Source: a virus. From it: a DNA stretch of 64,000 nucleotides. Below are positions 5,737 to 15,006 of the stretch, piece after piece. A program made the position numbers and the translations under genes. Where the stretch lies: the IMG/VR virus record IMGVR_UViG_3300028558_000016, positions 124,001 through 188,000 of that record; one strand, 5' to 3'. The number at the start of each line of letters is the position of its first letter. Position 1 is the first letter of the stretch. The notes below the pieces were generated by a model that saw only the letters and a program-made list of their open reading frames with translations, was not told the origin of the DNA and did no database searches.

Positions 5737-6618
5737 ATGGGAGCATTAGATGCGATTAAGAGTCTGGACATCATACAAGTATCAGAAGTTGAGAATTTAC
5801 AACAGAATCATTATGTTCAGTATCTTGAATATGTTGATGTGGTCAAAGATGTAAAGTTAGGAAAACCTTCAACGCCAGGGCAATCGGTTTACGTTGATGA
5901 TTTACTTGATGATGGTTTTATTGATCCTGCTACCCATGAACAAATAAAATATGGAGAGCAAGGTCAAGTTGAAATACCAATGGTCTCATTGAGTCTTGTG
6001 TTGCAAAAAGTTATAGTGGATTTCAGTGATGAAAAAGTAGAGACAAATGCTGGTGAGGATCCTCAAACTGCTGTTATTGATTTCTTATTAAAAAAGGTGG
6101 TATTAAAAATAAAGGAATTAGCAGCCATAAATAAAGCTGAATTTGAAAAAGAATCTCCATCACTTGATTATAAGTTTAAAGAAGAAGAAAGCGGTGATCA
6201 TGAAAATGTTTTTGGAGGTTTATTTAGGAGAAAATTAATATCTAAAATAGTAAGAGCCGCAAGCGTAATTGCAGTTAGAACGAGAATAGGTCCTGGAACT
6301 TTTATCATCGCAAAAAGAGAATACATAGATGCAATTTCTAAATATTCTCCAACACGTTATCTTTATCCTTTGGAATTTCAAACAACAATTTCAAACATGA
6401 AGATGTTAGTTTGTGATGATCTTGGAGATGAAGTGCTTGTTGGAAGATTAGGAACATCAGAAGAAGCTGGGATAAAACTCATTTCTAATAATGAAGCACT
6501 TGAAAAGAACTTAATATTTAATGAAACTGATATTTCTGGAATTAGCATCAGATATGCACTGGACTCATACGGACCTAAATCTTACGTTAACTACATGTCT
6601 TTCAAGTTAGAAAAATAA
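5737..6618 (+). CDS. Putative virion protein, possibly HK97/gp23-like capsid fold
   Basis: 293 aa, acidic, without signal or TM segment. The C-terminal half (KIVRAASVIAVRTRIGPGTFIIAKREYIDAIS...MLVCDDLGDEVLVGRLG...AGIKLISN...ISIRYALDSYGPKSYVNYMSF) recalls the FIIAS / VY-D / VGYKG-AGI / RYG-I pattern of T4 gp23-type capsid proteins. The N-terminal NHYVQYLEYVDVV may be an arm. It is shorter than gp23, so it could be a minor capsid or vertex protein. This is pattern resemblance only. Confidence 0.4.
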   Translation: MGALDAIKSLDIIQVSEVENLQQNHYVQYLEYVDVVKDVKLGKPSTPGQSVYVDDLLDDGFIDPATHEQIKYGEQGQVEIPMVSLSLVLQKVIVDFSDEKVETNAGEDPQTAVIDFLLKKVVLKIKELAAINKAEFEKESPSLDYKFKEEESGDHENVFGGLFRRKLISKIVRAASVIAVRTRIGPGTFIIAKREYIDAISKYSPTRYLYPLEFQTTISNMKMLVCDDLGDEVLVGRLGTSEEAGIKLISNNEALEKNLIFNETDISGISIRYALDSYGPKSYVNYMSFKLEK

Positions 6619-6676
6619 AAATAAATTTTTAATATATCAAAATAATTGCTAATTTGGCCTCAAACCCTAAAAGAAA

Positions 6677-7153
6677 ATGAAAACAATCTACACGCTATTA
6701 ATAATGACGATCGGGCTGAGCACGGCAGCCTATGGACAGAAAAAAGCCGGGACAGCAATTCCATCTATGGGATCAGCATATTTAAAAAAGGAAAAGGATC
6801 AAAAAAGTGCAAGCATAGTTGCGGAAGCATTTAAAAAGAAAACTCCAGGAACATATTATGGTTCAACAAAAACAGCTACAGTTATAACTGATGCTGGAAA
6901 AACTTACACCATCGCACATAACACCGACGAAGAAAAAATGCTTGAAGATGGACATGTAGCTTATACAAATAATAGCAAAGACACATTATTTATTTTAAAT
7001 AGTCACCTTGGAAAAATGATAAAAGAAGTTTGGGACATTGATACAAAATTTGCTGGAAAAAAACCGGTTATATGTATGGTTCCAAGCATCACTGCTGTCA
7101 TTACAGCACGTAAGTCAAAATCAATTACCGACAAAAAATTATTAAAGAATTAA
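6677..7153 (+). CDS. Secreted hypothetical protein
   Basis: 158 aa with a signal peptide MKTIYTLLIMTIGLSTAAYG, cleavage expected before QKKAG. The mature part is Lys- and Thr-rich with no Cys pair apart from a single Cys in VICMVPS. No family recognised. Its stop codon overlaps the 5' strand of the RNase P RNA-like P1 helix, so the RNA may be processed from, or started within, this transcript. Confidence 0.6.
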   Translation: MKTIYTLLIMTIGLSTAAYGQKKAGTAIPSMGSAYLKKEKDQKSASIVAEAFKKKTPGTYYGSTKTATVITDAGKTYTIAHNTDEEKMLEDGHVAYTNNSKDTLFILNSHLGKMIKEVWDIDTKFAGKKPVICMVPSITAVITARKSKSITDKKLLKN

Positions 7154-7768
7154 TTACAAATGATGGTTCCACGCTGCGACGAGTATCTACGTTGCAGAGG
7201 AAGTTCAGGACATCACTGCTTAAGATAGGAGAATAAAAGGAATGCGTGCAGCGAACTAAAAATTAGTAGGGGTCAAACCCTTCTTTACAATGGTAGAGAG
7301 TACAAATCTCGAGTAGGCAACCAAAGAGCAAATGTATTCGTACTATAGTGCCGGTTTTACGTTTAGATTGTATTAACGTTACCAGTTTTCACGGCACACA
7401 GATTCCATCGGCAGGTGGAAAATGTATCAAACTGATGAACTATGGACATGCGCGTAGAAGAGGATTGGCCTAACCATAAGAGAAAACTTTGGGACAGGAA
7501 TACAAATGCATGGCTCTAATATGGTCTCGGCCGGAATTGAGCAAAGAGGAAGATAGAACAACCTTTAACATGTGTTTGCTTGGCCATTATAATCCAGAAC
7601 AGTTGGCATACCAACTAATCAGCATTCTGAAATTCGCCTTGACTATCGAGGATGCAACACAAACAGTCTGAGTCGGTGAGCAGGGTTTTGAGGACGGGTT
7701 GTGGCATAGATAAATGTGGAACACGTGGAAACACGCACAGAATCCTGGCTATAGTCAAATGTAATTAT
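7151..7768 (+). ncRNA. rnpB: RNase P RNA (bacterial type), phage-encoded
   Basis: No gene fits this roughly 620-nt stretch, but the RNase P core does. P1 is TAATTACA (7151-7158) with TGTAATTA (7760-7767). P3 is CTGCGACG/CGTTGCAG just before GAGGAAGTTCAGGAC (7197-7211), the GAGGAAAGUCC element. CACAGAATCCTGGCTATAG (7736-7754) matches the 3' ACAGAAnCCnGGCUUA element. P4 forms between them (AG, bulged T7204, TCAGGA with TCCTGGCT), with covarying pairs and the conserved bulged U. TAGAGAGTACAAATC (7293-7307) and AGATAAATG (7708-7716) match internal conserved regions. RNase P cuts tRNA 5' leaders, which fits the adjacent tRNA cluster. About 200 nt are extra (7410-7670). A terminator follows at 7802. 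Confidence 0.8.
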
Positions 7769-7801
7769 GGGCTCATCCTTCCAATAGGAGGACAGAGGTT
7801 G

Positions 7802-7834
7802 AAAAACGCCAGCTTGAAAAGGTTGGCGTTTTTT
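7802..7834 (+). terminator. Intrinsic terminator after rnpB
   Basis: AAAAACGCCA and TTGGCGTTTTT form a strong stem around GCTTGAAAAGG, followed by a T run. It ends the RNA gene just before the late promoter of the 1268-aa gene. Confidence 0.9.
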
Positions 7835-7850
7835 GGTTTAATACTTTCGC

Positions 7851-7863
7851 GATATATAAATCA
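7851..7863 (+). promoter_or_regulatory. Late-type promoter candidate (GATATATAAATCA)
   Basis: TATATA at 7853-7858 ends 5 nt before the ATG at 7864. It belongs to the AATATATA class found before most structural genes, comparable to the T4 late TATAAATA box. Confidence 0.55.
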
Positions 7864-10800
7864 ATGAAGCAGAATGTAGCATTTAATTCCTTGACGGACA
7901 TCACTTTAAAGGAAGCTCTCGCTGTTGCAGTAGAATCTTTTCCAACTGAAGATTTTTCAGGAATACACACCGCAATAGAGCTTGAGGATAAGATAAACAA
8001 GATGGATCAAACCTTGTACGTGGAAATAGACACGGACGGTCCTGTCATTGCAGCACTTCAAGCTGAAGCAGAATTAAAGGCTCAGGTTGATGCTGACGTT
8101 GATTCTTTGAATTGCGATATTCCACCTACCACAGACATAACTGCCGACGATATAGAAAACACAGACTTATGCGAGGAACCTGCTGAATTTCCAGATCCAA
8201 TAGTTGTTCCTGATTCTGAATTGACAGACCTTCTAAAAACTCTTGCAGAAGAACAAAGAAAGAAATTTGGTGTATTGGAAGATCCAAATTCTCCAGGACC
8301 AGATGAAACCAAAGATCTTTTAAGCTGTGTGTCAAGCATGACTGACATCACAAATGCTCTTGTTGTATTAAACAACAAAGAAAGAAACATCAATAACACG
8401 TTAATAAATCTTGAAGAGTTCCTGTATAACTACAGAATAATGGAAGCTTATTTCAAGAAGAGAGTGCAAACCGTCGATCAGCTTCTTGGTTTATTCGATC
8501 CTTTGATAACTCAAGAAAGAGATTACCAAGCGCAAATAGACATAGTGACTCCTCAGGAAGCACAAGCAAAAAAAGATTATGACGATGCTAAAGCAAGATT
8601 ACAATCTCAAACAGGAAGCGCCGGAGGAAGTTCATCATCTGGAACTACATCAGGAAGTTCAGGTGGAACTACATCCAACACAAACACCACAACAAGCAAC
8701 GCAACGTCAGAAACGACAACGTCTAATACAACAAATTCTACTTCATCAACATCGACGAGCAACACATCCACAGGTTCAACTCCTGTTGAAACTCAACAAC
8801 ATGTTGATCAATTAAAATCTGCGTTCGATACTTTACATGCACAGCTCGTAGATTTACAAAACAAATTACAAGCAGTCAAGGACGAAATATCCGCGGACGA
8901 AAATGCAATATCTCCTTTCTTAAAAGAAATAAATTTTGAGAAGACGCAAGCGTTCTTAGATAAGAATAATCAAGAGCAAGAGGAAGCAAGATTGCAATGG
9001 CTCCAAGAAAATCTTAGCAATTTATTCAATGGAGGTTCCACTGCATTTTCGAGAGTTGCAACATTTAGTTCAAGAACAACTCCTAAAGAAAATCCTGGAA
9101 GCAATGCTCCAAACCAATCATTCTTGCTTAACATACAATTTGAATTAAAGGATCCTGAAAACGTATTGGCAGGAAGACCAAAGACCTATGCTCAAACAAG
9201 CCAAAACACAACGATAGATCCATTTGATGGAAATACACCACACGGTATTTTGTATGACCAATTTTATAATATATGGGGAGACGTTGAATTATATTTCACG
9301 AGAGAAGAAAGAGGATTAACTGCCAACAGCAATCTTGCAGCTCCACAATTAAAGGGAACAGGTGCTGAAGCATTCAAATCAAACTTCATAGCTGACACCG
9401 GGAAGTTCAGAGACTTCTATGAAAACTTTGCAGCAAGACACAGAGACAAAACAACGCTTGTCAAAAACACAATAATTGAACCGGCCCTTTTAACTATAGT
9501 TTCCGACCTTGAAGAACTTGCAATAAAAGAAGTGCAATACTTATTTGCATTTGGTAAGGCATTTGAAAATCTTCCAGCTGAGTCGTCTAAATTGACTGAC
9601 ATAATAACTGCGATAAGAACATCATCGGAAATTTACATAGCAAGAATTCTTGAGCTTAGACAAGATTTAGGATTTGTTACTCAAGCCCATAAGGATGTTC
9701 TTGATGCAATAGAAAAGAAGAAGCAAGAATTTCTTCAAGTTCCTTGCGCAATGAATCTTCCTAATCCACCAGAAAAAGAACCAGCGACTCCTGGCGCTGA
9801 TCCTCTTGGTGCTGACACAATGCAAAACATTTATCCAGACGATCCTGATCCAACCAAGTTTTGCTATTGGGTGAAGTTTGCTGCATTTGCGACTGCAGTA
9901 AACATTCTGCCTCTTCCAGGAAATGGTGGCTTCAAATATTGGCCGATTGGATTACAGATTCCAAACCCATCAGGAATAACAAACATTCCTCTTCCTATAA
10001 TATGGATTCCAATTGCAGTGATAGTTCTCACTGCTGGAATCTTTGTCATTTTCATTGGACAATGTGGAATATGTCCTTCTCCTTTCGTGTTCTATGTTGG
10101 TCCCAACGGAGAAAAGAAATTCATCATCTCATTAAGACCAACCGATGATTTCGGTGCGAATGCAAGCGAAGCCATTATAAAAACTTTGGACAAAGGCGGA
10201 ATTGCAATCAAGACGACGATGAATGCAATGCTCAACAAGATAAACATTCCTGGATTTAAACCAATAGGAGATCCTGATGGAGCTTCAACAATTCTCGATG
10301 ACACGAAAGACAAGATAATAAAGAAAATAAATAAAATCGGACTTCCTGATGTAACTCCATTGACGAGCAAACTAACCACGCATTCTACCATCGCAGACAA
10401 GAGAGCTGCATTAAAAGAAGTGGTGAACAAACATCTTGACAAGTTATCTCTTCCAACAATTAAGATTCCAAAGAATGCAGCAAATGTTAATCCAAAACCT
10501 TTGCCAATGTTGGAAGTCGTAAATCAATTGGTTAAATTGTTTAAGATGGATCTTCCTCAAATAGCAATACCTGCTGCCGATAAAATAAATTTGAAGACTA
10601 AGTTAATATCAAAAGTCGGTGAGATAAAAATCTCTGACCTTCCTGAGATAAATGTTCCTCCTATAGATTTCAATACGGCAACGCCTGACGACCAAAACAA
10701 ATGGGCCAAGAAAATAAAGGACGCATTGAAGAAGGGAGTGTCAGTAGGACATTTAAAAATAACTCCGAAAGAACTTGGTTTAACTACTTCAGTTCTTGGA

Positions 10801-11670
10801 AGCGGAATCGTATTCATCAATCCTTACAAATGTAAACCAGGAGCGAAAGGTCTTGCAATTCCTCCATTGTCACCAGCAGCGATTGTTGGTCTTGGTGCAA
10901 TTAAAATTGCGGCAGATACAGTTGTGGATGGATTAACCATTTCTCAATTGAAGGTGTTATTGAAAAGCACTGGAGGCGCATTGACAACTGGATTACTAAC
11001 GAAAACATTAACTGGAACTTTGGCAGCATTGCCAGATGTTGAAATACCAAATCCATCTAAAGTGAGCATCAAGGACATGATGAAGGATTCTTCTTTGAAG
11101 ATCGTTAAGATGCAACTTCCTTCTTTGCCTGATCCGACAAAGCCACCTCAAATACAAATACCAATTCCAGGAGAAGCATTAAAAGGAATCGTAAAGACTG
11201 CTGTCATATCAACGATCGATGTATTTCCTTTGAATGACATCGATTTGTCAAAGATGAGTGGAATTGATGTTAAGCAATTGGTGATAACAATGATGGAAAC
11301 ATCGTTCAAGCCAGTTGAAGACTTCTTAAATCCTATTTTGAAAGTAATATCAGTTTATAAATCATCTAAAGATAAAACGTTTGCAGAACTTTTAGGATTA
11401 AAGAAAGTAAGCAAAGATGATAATCTTGTAACCACCGTAACGAAAGAAGCCATGGATGGGGCAATCATTGCTCTTAAAGCTTTGGCACTTGTACCTTATC
11501 CTGCAGTTGCCTTCTTGCCTGAACCATTTAAGAAGCTTCACCCTATACTATCCTCTGATGACTTGCCACCTTGGAAGAGGTTCACATTAGATAATTTCTT
11601 ATTCGTAACATTCTTAGACCAATTCTGCTCACAAGGCAAGAAGGGCGGAGGTTTCTTAGAGAACCCATAA
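7864..11670 (+). CDS. Giant virion protein with LPxIxIP repeats
   Basis: 1268 aa. An acidic N-terminal part (1-250) is followed by a Ser/Thr/Gly/Asn linker (about 252-309), a coiled-coil stretch (to about 360), a central domain, and a hydrophobic segment IWIPIAVIVLTAGIFVIFIG (about 712-731). The C-terminal third repeats LPxIxIP-like motifs (SLPTIKIPK near 861, DLPQIAIPA near 896, DLPEINVPP near 926, LPDVEIPNP near 1056, IQIPIPG near 1097). Late promoter and size suggest a structural component; the TM-like segment suggests contact with or insertion into the host membrane. No known family recognised. Confidence 0.65.
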   Translation: MKQNVAFNSLTDITLKEALAVAVESFPTEDFSGIHTAIELEDKINKMDQTLYVEIDTDGPVIAALQAEAELKAQVDADVDSLNCDIPPTTDITADDIENTDLCEEPAEFPDPIVVPDSELTDLLKTLAEEQRKKFGVLEDPNSPGPDETKDLLSCVSSMTDITNALVVLNNKERNINNTLINLEEFLYNYRIMEAYFKKRVQTVDQLLGLFDPLITQERDYQAQIDIVTPQEAQAKKDYDDAKARLQSQTGSAGGSSSSGTTSGSSGGTTSNTNTTTSNATSETTTSNTTNSTSSTSTSNTSTGSTPVETQQHVDQLKSAFDTLHAQLVDLQNKLQAVKDEISADENAISPFLKEINFEKTQAFLDKNNQEQEEARLQWLQENLSNLFNGGSTAFSRVATFSSRTTPKENPGSNAPNQSFLLNIQFELKDPENVLAGRPKTYAQTSQNTTIDPFDGNTPHGILYDQFYNIWGDVELYFTREERGLTANSNLAAPQLKGTGAEAFKSNFIADTGKFRDFYENFAARHRDKTTLVKNTIIEPALLTIVSDLEELAIKEVQYLFAFGKAFENLPAESSKLTDIITAIRTSSEIYIARILELRQDLGFVTQAHKDVLDAIEKKKQEFLQVPCAMNLPNPPEKEPATPGADPLGADTMQNIYPDDPDPTKFCYWVKFAAFATAVNILPLPGNGGFKYWPIGLQIPNPSGITNIPLPIIWIPIAVIVLTAGIFVIFIGQCGICPSPFVFYVGPNGEKKFIISLRPTDDFGANASEAIIKTLDKGGIAIKTTMNAMLNKINIPGFKPIGDPDGASTILDDTKDKIIKKINKIGLPDVTPLTSKLTTHSTIADKRAALKEVVNKHLDKLSLPTIKIPKNAANVNPKPLPMLEVVNQLVKLFKMDLPQIAIPAADKINLKTKLISKVGEIKISDLPEINVPPIDFNTATPDDQNKWAKKIKDALKKGVSVGHLKITPKELGLTTSVLGSGIVFINPYKCKPGAKGLAIPPLSPAAIVGLGAIKIAADTVVDGLTISQLKVLLKSTGGALTTGLLTKTLTGTLAALPDVEIPNPSKVSIKDMMKDSSLKIVKMQLPSLPDPTKPPQIQIPIPGEALKGIVKTAVISTIDVFPLNDIDLSKMSGIDVKQLVITMMETSFKPVEDFLNPILKVISVYKSSKDKTFAELLGLKKVSKDDNLVTTVTKEAMDGAIIALKALALVPYPAVAFLPEPFKKLHPILSSDDLPPWKRFTLDNFLFVTFLDQFCSQGKKGGGFLENP

Positions 11671-11676
11671 AATGTT

Positions 11677-11684
11677 TATATTTA
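11677..11684 (+). promoter_or_regulatory. Promoter candidate (TATATTTA) before dda
   Basis: TTTATATTTACTG lies 41 nt upstream of the helicase ATG and matches the TATATTT(G/A) class used by the accessory operons. Confidence 0.5.
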
Positions 11685-11724
11685 CTGATGAGAACCTTTA
11701 AGAAAGAATCTCGTAAAAGTAAAG

Positions 11725-13107
11725 ATGCAACAACTATTCGATATAACAGATTTAAACACGGGGCAGAAAGAAGCCTTCGAGCTATTCAAGGATTTTCTTT
11801 CAACCCGTGATGGGTCAATGTTCATATTGAGAGGATATGCTGGAACTGGTAAAACCTATCTCGTAAAGAGATTGATCAAATACATTCACACTAAATATCC
11901 AGGATTCAAAGTGGCTGTGACTGCTCCAACAAACAAGGCCGTTAAGGTTCTCGCTAAAACGAGCAGCATCAAAGATCTCCGTGTCACATATCAAACAGTT
12001 CACAAGCTGCTTGGATTAAAAGAAGAAATTCAGCTTGATGGAAAAATAAAATTCGTCAAGAATACTTTTGACACCAACGAGATAGAGAGATTTAAAATTC
12101 TCATCGTTGATGAAGTGTCAATGCTTGATGACGATCTTTTCACCGAGATACAAACATACAGCAAGAAGTTGAAAATAATATTCATGGGAGATCCAGCGCA
12201 AATTCCTCCTGTAAATAGACCTGACTGTATTCCTTTCAACGATGAGAAAAAAATATTCTTTGATTTCAAAGAGTTCACATTGAAAGAAATAATGAGACAA
12301 GGTCTCGACAATCCGATAATAGAATCTTCGTTCAGCATAAGAAACAATCTAACAAAGAGGTATCCAATTGATGACATTCAAACAAAGCTAAACAACGACA
12401 AAGGAGTTATAAGAATCGACGTCAACAACAAAGAAGAAAGAGAATCTGTTCCAAAACTGTTTGAGAAGTATTTCAAGTCAAAAGAGTTTTCTCTTGATCC
12501 TGACCATGCCAAAGTTATAGCATGGAGAAACGTCACCATAAACAAGACCAACAAAATAATAAGACAAATAATATACGGACCAAATCCTGGAAAGATAATG
12601 GTCGGCGAAAAGCTTGTGTGCAACAAGCCGATAATCGACGGTCCAAGCATAATCATATTTAACACCAATGACGAATTCTCTGTTGAGGAGTTTAACATTG
12701 CTTCTGACCTGTTCGAGTTTGGTAATGGAAAAACAAGATTAAACTATTACGATACTCAGGTTGTTGCAATGGATCTCGAGGGAAAGGAATTCAGGAGAAA
12801 CATTAAAATACTCCATGAGGAAAGTGCAAGAGATTTTGAGATAGTAGCTAACGGATTAAAAGAGAATGCCAAGCTATTGAAAGGAGCACATCGTTCATGG
12901 TTGAAGTATTATGAATTCCTAAGAGAGTTCGCAGACGTTGGCTATAATTATGCCATCACCGCTCATAAGGCTCAGGGTTCCACTTACAAGAACGTCTTCA
13001 TCATAGAGGATGACATTGACATGAATACCAATGTGTTTGAGAGAAACCGCATCAAATACACATCTTACAGCCGTCCAACGGACAAGCTTTTTATCCTCAA
13101 ACGATAA
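11725..13107 (+). CDS. dda: Dda/RecD-like SF1B DNA helicase
   Basis: 460 aa, close to T4 Dda (439 aa). It has Walker A GYAGTGKT (37-44), motif Ia VTAPTNKAVKVL, Walker B ILIVDEVSMLDDDLF, motif III FMGDPAQIPPV, and C-terminal UvrD_C_2-like YNYAITAHKAQGSTYKNVFI (motifs V/VI). It unwinds DNA 5' to 3' and in T4 helps start replication and clear bound proteins. It has its own promoter, separating it from the late gene upstream. Confidence 0.9.
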   Translation: MQQLFDITDLNTGQKEAFELFKDFLSTRDGSMFILRGYAGTGKTYLVKRLIKYIHTKYPGFKVAVTAPTNKAVKVLAKTSSIKDLRVTYQTVHKLLGLKEEIQLDGKIKFVKNTFDTNEIERFKILIVDEVSMLDDDLFTEIQTYSKKLKIIFMGDPAQIPPVNRPDCIPFNDEKKIFFDFKEFTLKEIMRQGLDNPIIESSFSIRNNLTKRYPIDDIQTKLNNDKGVIRIDVNNKEERESVPKLFEKYFKSKEFSLDPDHAKVIAWRNVTINKTNKIIRQIIYGPNPGKIMVGEKLVCNKPIIDGPSIIIFNTNDEFSVEEFNIASDLFEFGNGKTRLNYYDTQVVAMDLEGKEFRRNIKILHEESARDFEIVANGLKENAKLLKGAHRSWLKYYEFLREFADVGYNYAITAHKAQGSTYKNVFIIEDDIDMNTNVFERNRIKYTSYSRPTDKLFILKR

Positions 13108-13122
13108 GATATATAGACTAAA
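13108..13122 (+). promoter_or_regulatory. Late-type promoter candidate (GATATATAGACTAAA)
   Basis: A TATATA element about 23 nt upstream of the ATG at 13137. The next bases GACTAAA-ATAAC-TTTAGTC (13116-13134) form a perfect small hairpin in the leader. Confidence 0.5.
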
Positions 13123-13136
13123 ATAACTTTAGTCAA

Positions 13137-13544
13137 ATGAGCAAGATCAAATTATACGAAGAATACTTCAACGAGAGCATCACAAAGTTTGATGATTTTG
13201 GAAAAGATAAAGACCCAAAAGAAGGTCACGAAGCTGAATTAGGCGTCGACAACGATAAGGATGAACTCGAGCCTGAAGAAGATGATGACGATGAGAATCA
13301 CCTTGAAGAAGGTGCTGATCCATTAGTCGTTACATCTAAGGACACGATGAGAATTCAAGACATTCAAAGAAAATCAAACGGCAACATGGACAAAGCTAAG
13401 AAATTAGCTCAGACTATGTGCAAGCTTATCACCGATAAGTGGAAAGCAATAAGAAGAGCAAGAGCAGCTGAAAGAGAAAATGAACATGATCTTGCAGACA
13501 TCTTCTTTAACAGAGCAAAAGAACTTGGAGCATTTAGCAGCTAA
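13137..13544 (+). CDS. Leader-bearing protein (putative capsid cargo)
   Basis: 135 aa. The N-terminus MSKIKLYEEYFNE/S is a variant of the shared leader with a possible cut after Glu13. The middle is strongly acidic (EPEEDDDDENHLEEG), followed by a basic helical part with KLAQTMCKLITDKWKAIRRARAAEREN. The charge separation suggests DNA or scaffold contact. It opens the three-gene set 13137-14640, joined by TAATG overlaps. Confidence 0.65.
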   Translation: MSKIKLYEEYFNESITKFDDFGKDKDPKEGHEAELGVDNDKDELEPEEDDDDENHLEEGADPLVVTSKDTMRIQDIQRKSNGNMDKAKKLAQTMCKLITDKWKAIRRARAAERENEHDLADIFFNRAKELGAFSS

Positions 13545-13858
13545 TGGAACACCTAAACGAATTTTCAGAATTCAATGAAGAAAAGGATACCAGGTATAAA
13601 GATCAATATGGTTATCTTGAATTCAACAAGGAAGGAAATCTAAGAGGTTTTGCTTCCGGATTTAAACTTCCAGCTTTCAAGAAATTCATAAAAGAATTTT
13701 CAGAAGCTAATTTGACAACAGGGTCAATAATCATTCCTTTTCAAGGAGGATATTTACCTACTAATCTTCCGAGCAAATACATAGAATCATATTATTGGAA
13801 GATGTCAAAAGAAAATGATATTAAAGACATAATGGCTTTATTGCCATTCAAATTTTAA
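13544..13858 (+). CDS. Leader-like small protein
   Basis: 104 aa, starting MEHLNEFSEFNE/E, a diverged form of the shared leader. The body (YLEFNKEGNLRGFASGFKLPAFKKFIKEFS...GGYLPTNLPSKYIESYYWK) is mixed alpha/beta without a known motif. Start and stop overlap both neighbours (TAATG), implying coupled translation. Confidence 0.6.
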   Translation: MEHLNEFSEFNEEKDTRYKDQYGYLEFNKEGNLRGFASGFKLPAFKKFIKEFSEANLTTGSIIIPFQGGYLPTNLPSKYIESYYWKMSKENDIKDIMALLPFKF

Positions 13859-14640
13859 TGAAAAGAATCCTATCGTTTAATAATTTTCTCCTTGAAAGCG
13901 AGAAAGCAGTTGAACCTTCTTCGGAAGGTTCTTCTCCTATTGTGATAGTTGCTCCACATGCTGTGGAAGCTGATGACAAGAACACAAAAGAGATTGCAGA
14001 GGAATTGGCAAAGAACCTAAATGCTTTTCTTCTTATAAACGATAACTTCCATAAGCCAACAGACCAGAAGGACGATTCAACTGAGGACTTTAACCATTTA
14101 CCACCATCCAAAGATGGAAAATATGCATGGGACAAGCGTGTTCCTGAGATGAAAGCATTTTACGATAAGCTTGAGTCATTGGCAAAGAAAGCTTCCTCAT
14201 TAAGCAAGGATAACAACAAGAGATGTCTCGTTCTTTTCATACATGGATTGAGCCATGATAAATATGATATTGACCTTGGGGCTGGAGCAAAGTCAGCTCC
14301 TAACATGGTTATCAATGCAGAACAACACGTTAAAGCTAAAGACAATTCAGGTTCAATCACAGCACCAATAAAGTTTGTAGAGAATTTCAAAGAGATCTTA
14401 AAGAAAGAAGGTTTGAAGGTAGGAACTGGAGATGTATTCTCTGCTTGGGATGAACAGAACGGAACACAGTATTTAAGAAACATAGGAATGGATTGCTATT
14501 CAATCCAGATTGAGATCAACACTAACCTTCGAGATGATCCAAAGAAAACGGCCGAGTTGTTAAGCTCAGCCGTTAAACAGTTAAAAGATTTTTCTGAATC
14601 TATTTTTTATCTTCCGCAGGAAATTACTGCTCAGTCATAA
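13858..14640 (+). CDS. N-formylglutamate-amidohydrolase-like protein with leader
   Basis: 260 aa. It starts MKRILSFNNFLLE/SEKA, a leader variant. Then VIVAPHAVEADDKNTKEIAEELAKNLNAFLLINDNFHK, LVLFIHGLSHDKYDIDLGAG and a late IQIEINTNLRDD resemble the HutG/FGase amidohydrolase fold (zinc ligands in the PHA..D, HG and ExN regions). A hydrolytic zinc enzyme acting on a small amide or a peptidoglycan-type substrate is plausible, not proven. It overlaps the convergent minus gene by 17 nt. Confidence 0.5.
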   Translation: MKRILSFNNFLLESEKAVEPSSEGSSPIVIVAPHAVEADDKNTKEIAEELAKNLNAFLLINDNFHKPTDQKDDSTEDFNHLPPSKDGKYAWDKRVPEMKAFYDKLESLAKKASSLSKDNNKRCLVLFIHGLSHDKYDIDLGAGAKSAPNMVINAEQHVKAKDNSGSITAPIKFVENFKEILKKEGLKVGTGDVFSAWDEQNGTQYLRNIGMDCYSIQIEINTNLRDDPKKTAELLSSAVKQLKDFSESIFYLPQEITAQS

Positions 14641-14980
14641 AGATCATGTGCATGTTGTCGCTTCCGTCAACAAATAATTCATGACAAATGATGTTTTCAA
14701 ATTTAGATGCAGCTTTTTCTGATTTAAGTTCAAGAACATTAGAACCTTCAGAAAGATTTCCAATTTGTTTTAATTTAAAGTCAATAGTTTTCTTGTTGCT
14801 TCTTTCAGCATAGCCAAGACTAACAATCACTTCCTTTTTCGATTCGAGATATTCAATCCCAATACTTTTAGGATCAACTTTTGGTTGAGCTGCAAATTTC
14901 TTCAGCTCTTTAGTTAAGCTTTTTGAAAGCTTTCCTTCTTCAAGTGTTCCTTGAAAGATTTTAAATTTACTGTGAGACAT
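14624..14980 (-). CDS. Hypothetical protein
   Basis: 118 aa, basic, starting MSHSKFKIFQGTLEEGKLSKSL. It has a helical N-terminal part and a beta-rich middle (IGIEYLESKKEVIVSLGYAE). It has its own promoter at 15007-15023 although it is downstream of the minus-strand operon. Convergent 3' overlap with the amidohydrolase-like gene. No family recognised. Confidence 0.6.
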   Translation of the reverse strand: MSHSKFKIFQGTLEEGKLSKSLTKELKKFAAQPKVDPKSIGIEYLESKKEVIVSLGYAERSNKKTIDFKLKQIGNLSEGSNVLELKSEKAASKFENIICHELFVDGSDNMHMIFMTEQ

Positions 14981-15006
14981 GTTTTATATGGTTTTATAGA
15001 TTTAAC

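Noticed and set aside
7151-7768. tmRNA gene as partner of SmpB
   Set aside because: There is no tRNA-like 3' end with TTCGA loop and CCA, and no resume codon or tag ORF; RNase P core elements fit instead.
7489-7867. ORFs of 60 and 71 codons within the RNA gene
   Set aside because: They lack a convincing start context, overlap conserved RNA elements and read through the terminator.
8579-8815. 78-aa Gln/His-rich ORF
   Set aside because: It is a shadow frame of the Ser/Thr linker in the 1268-aa gene.
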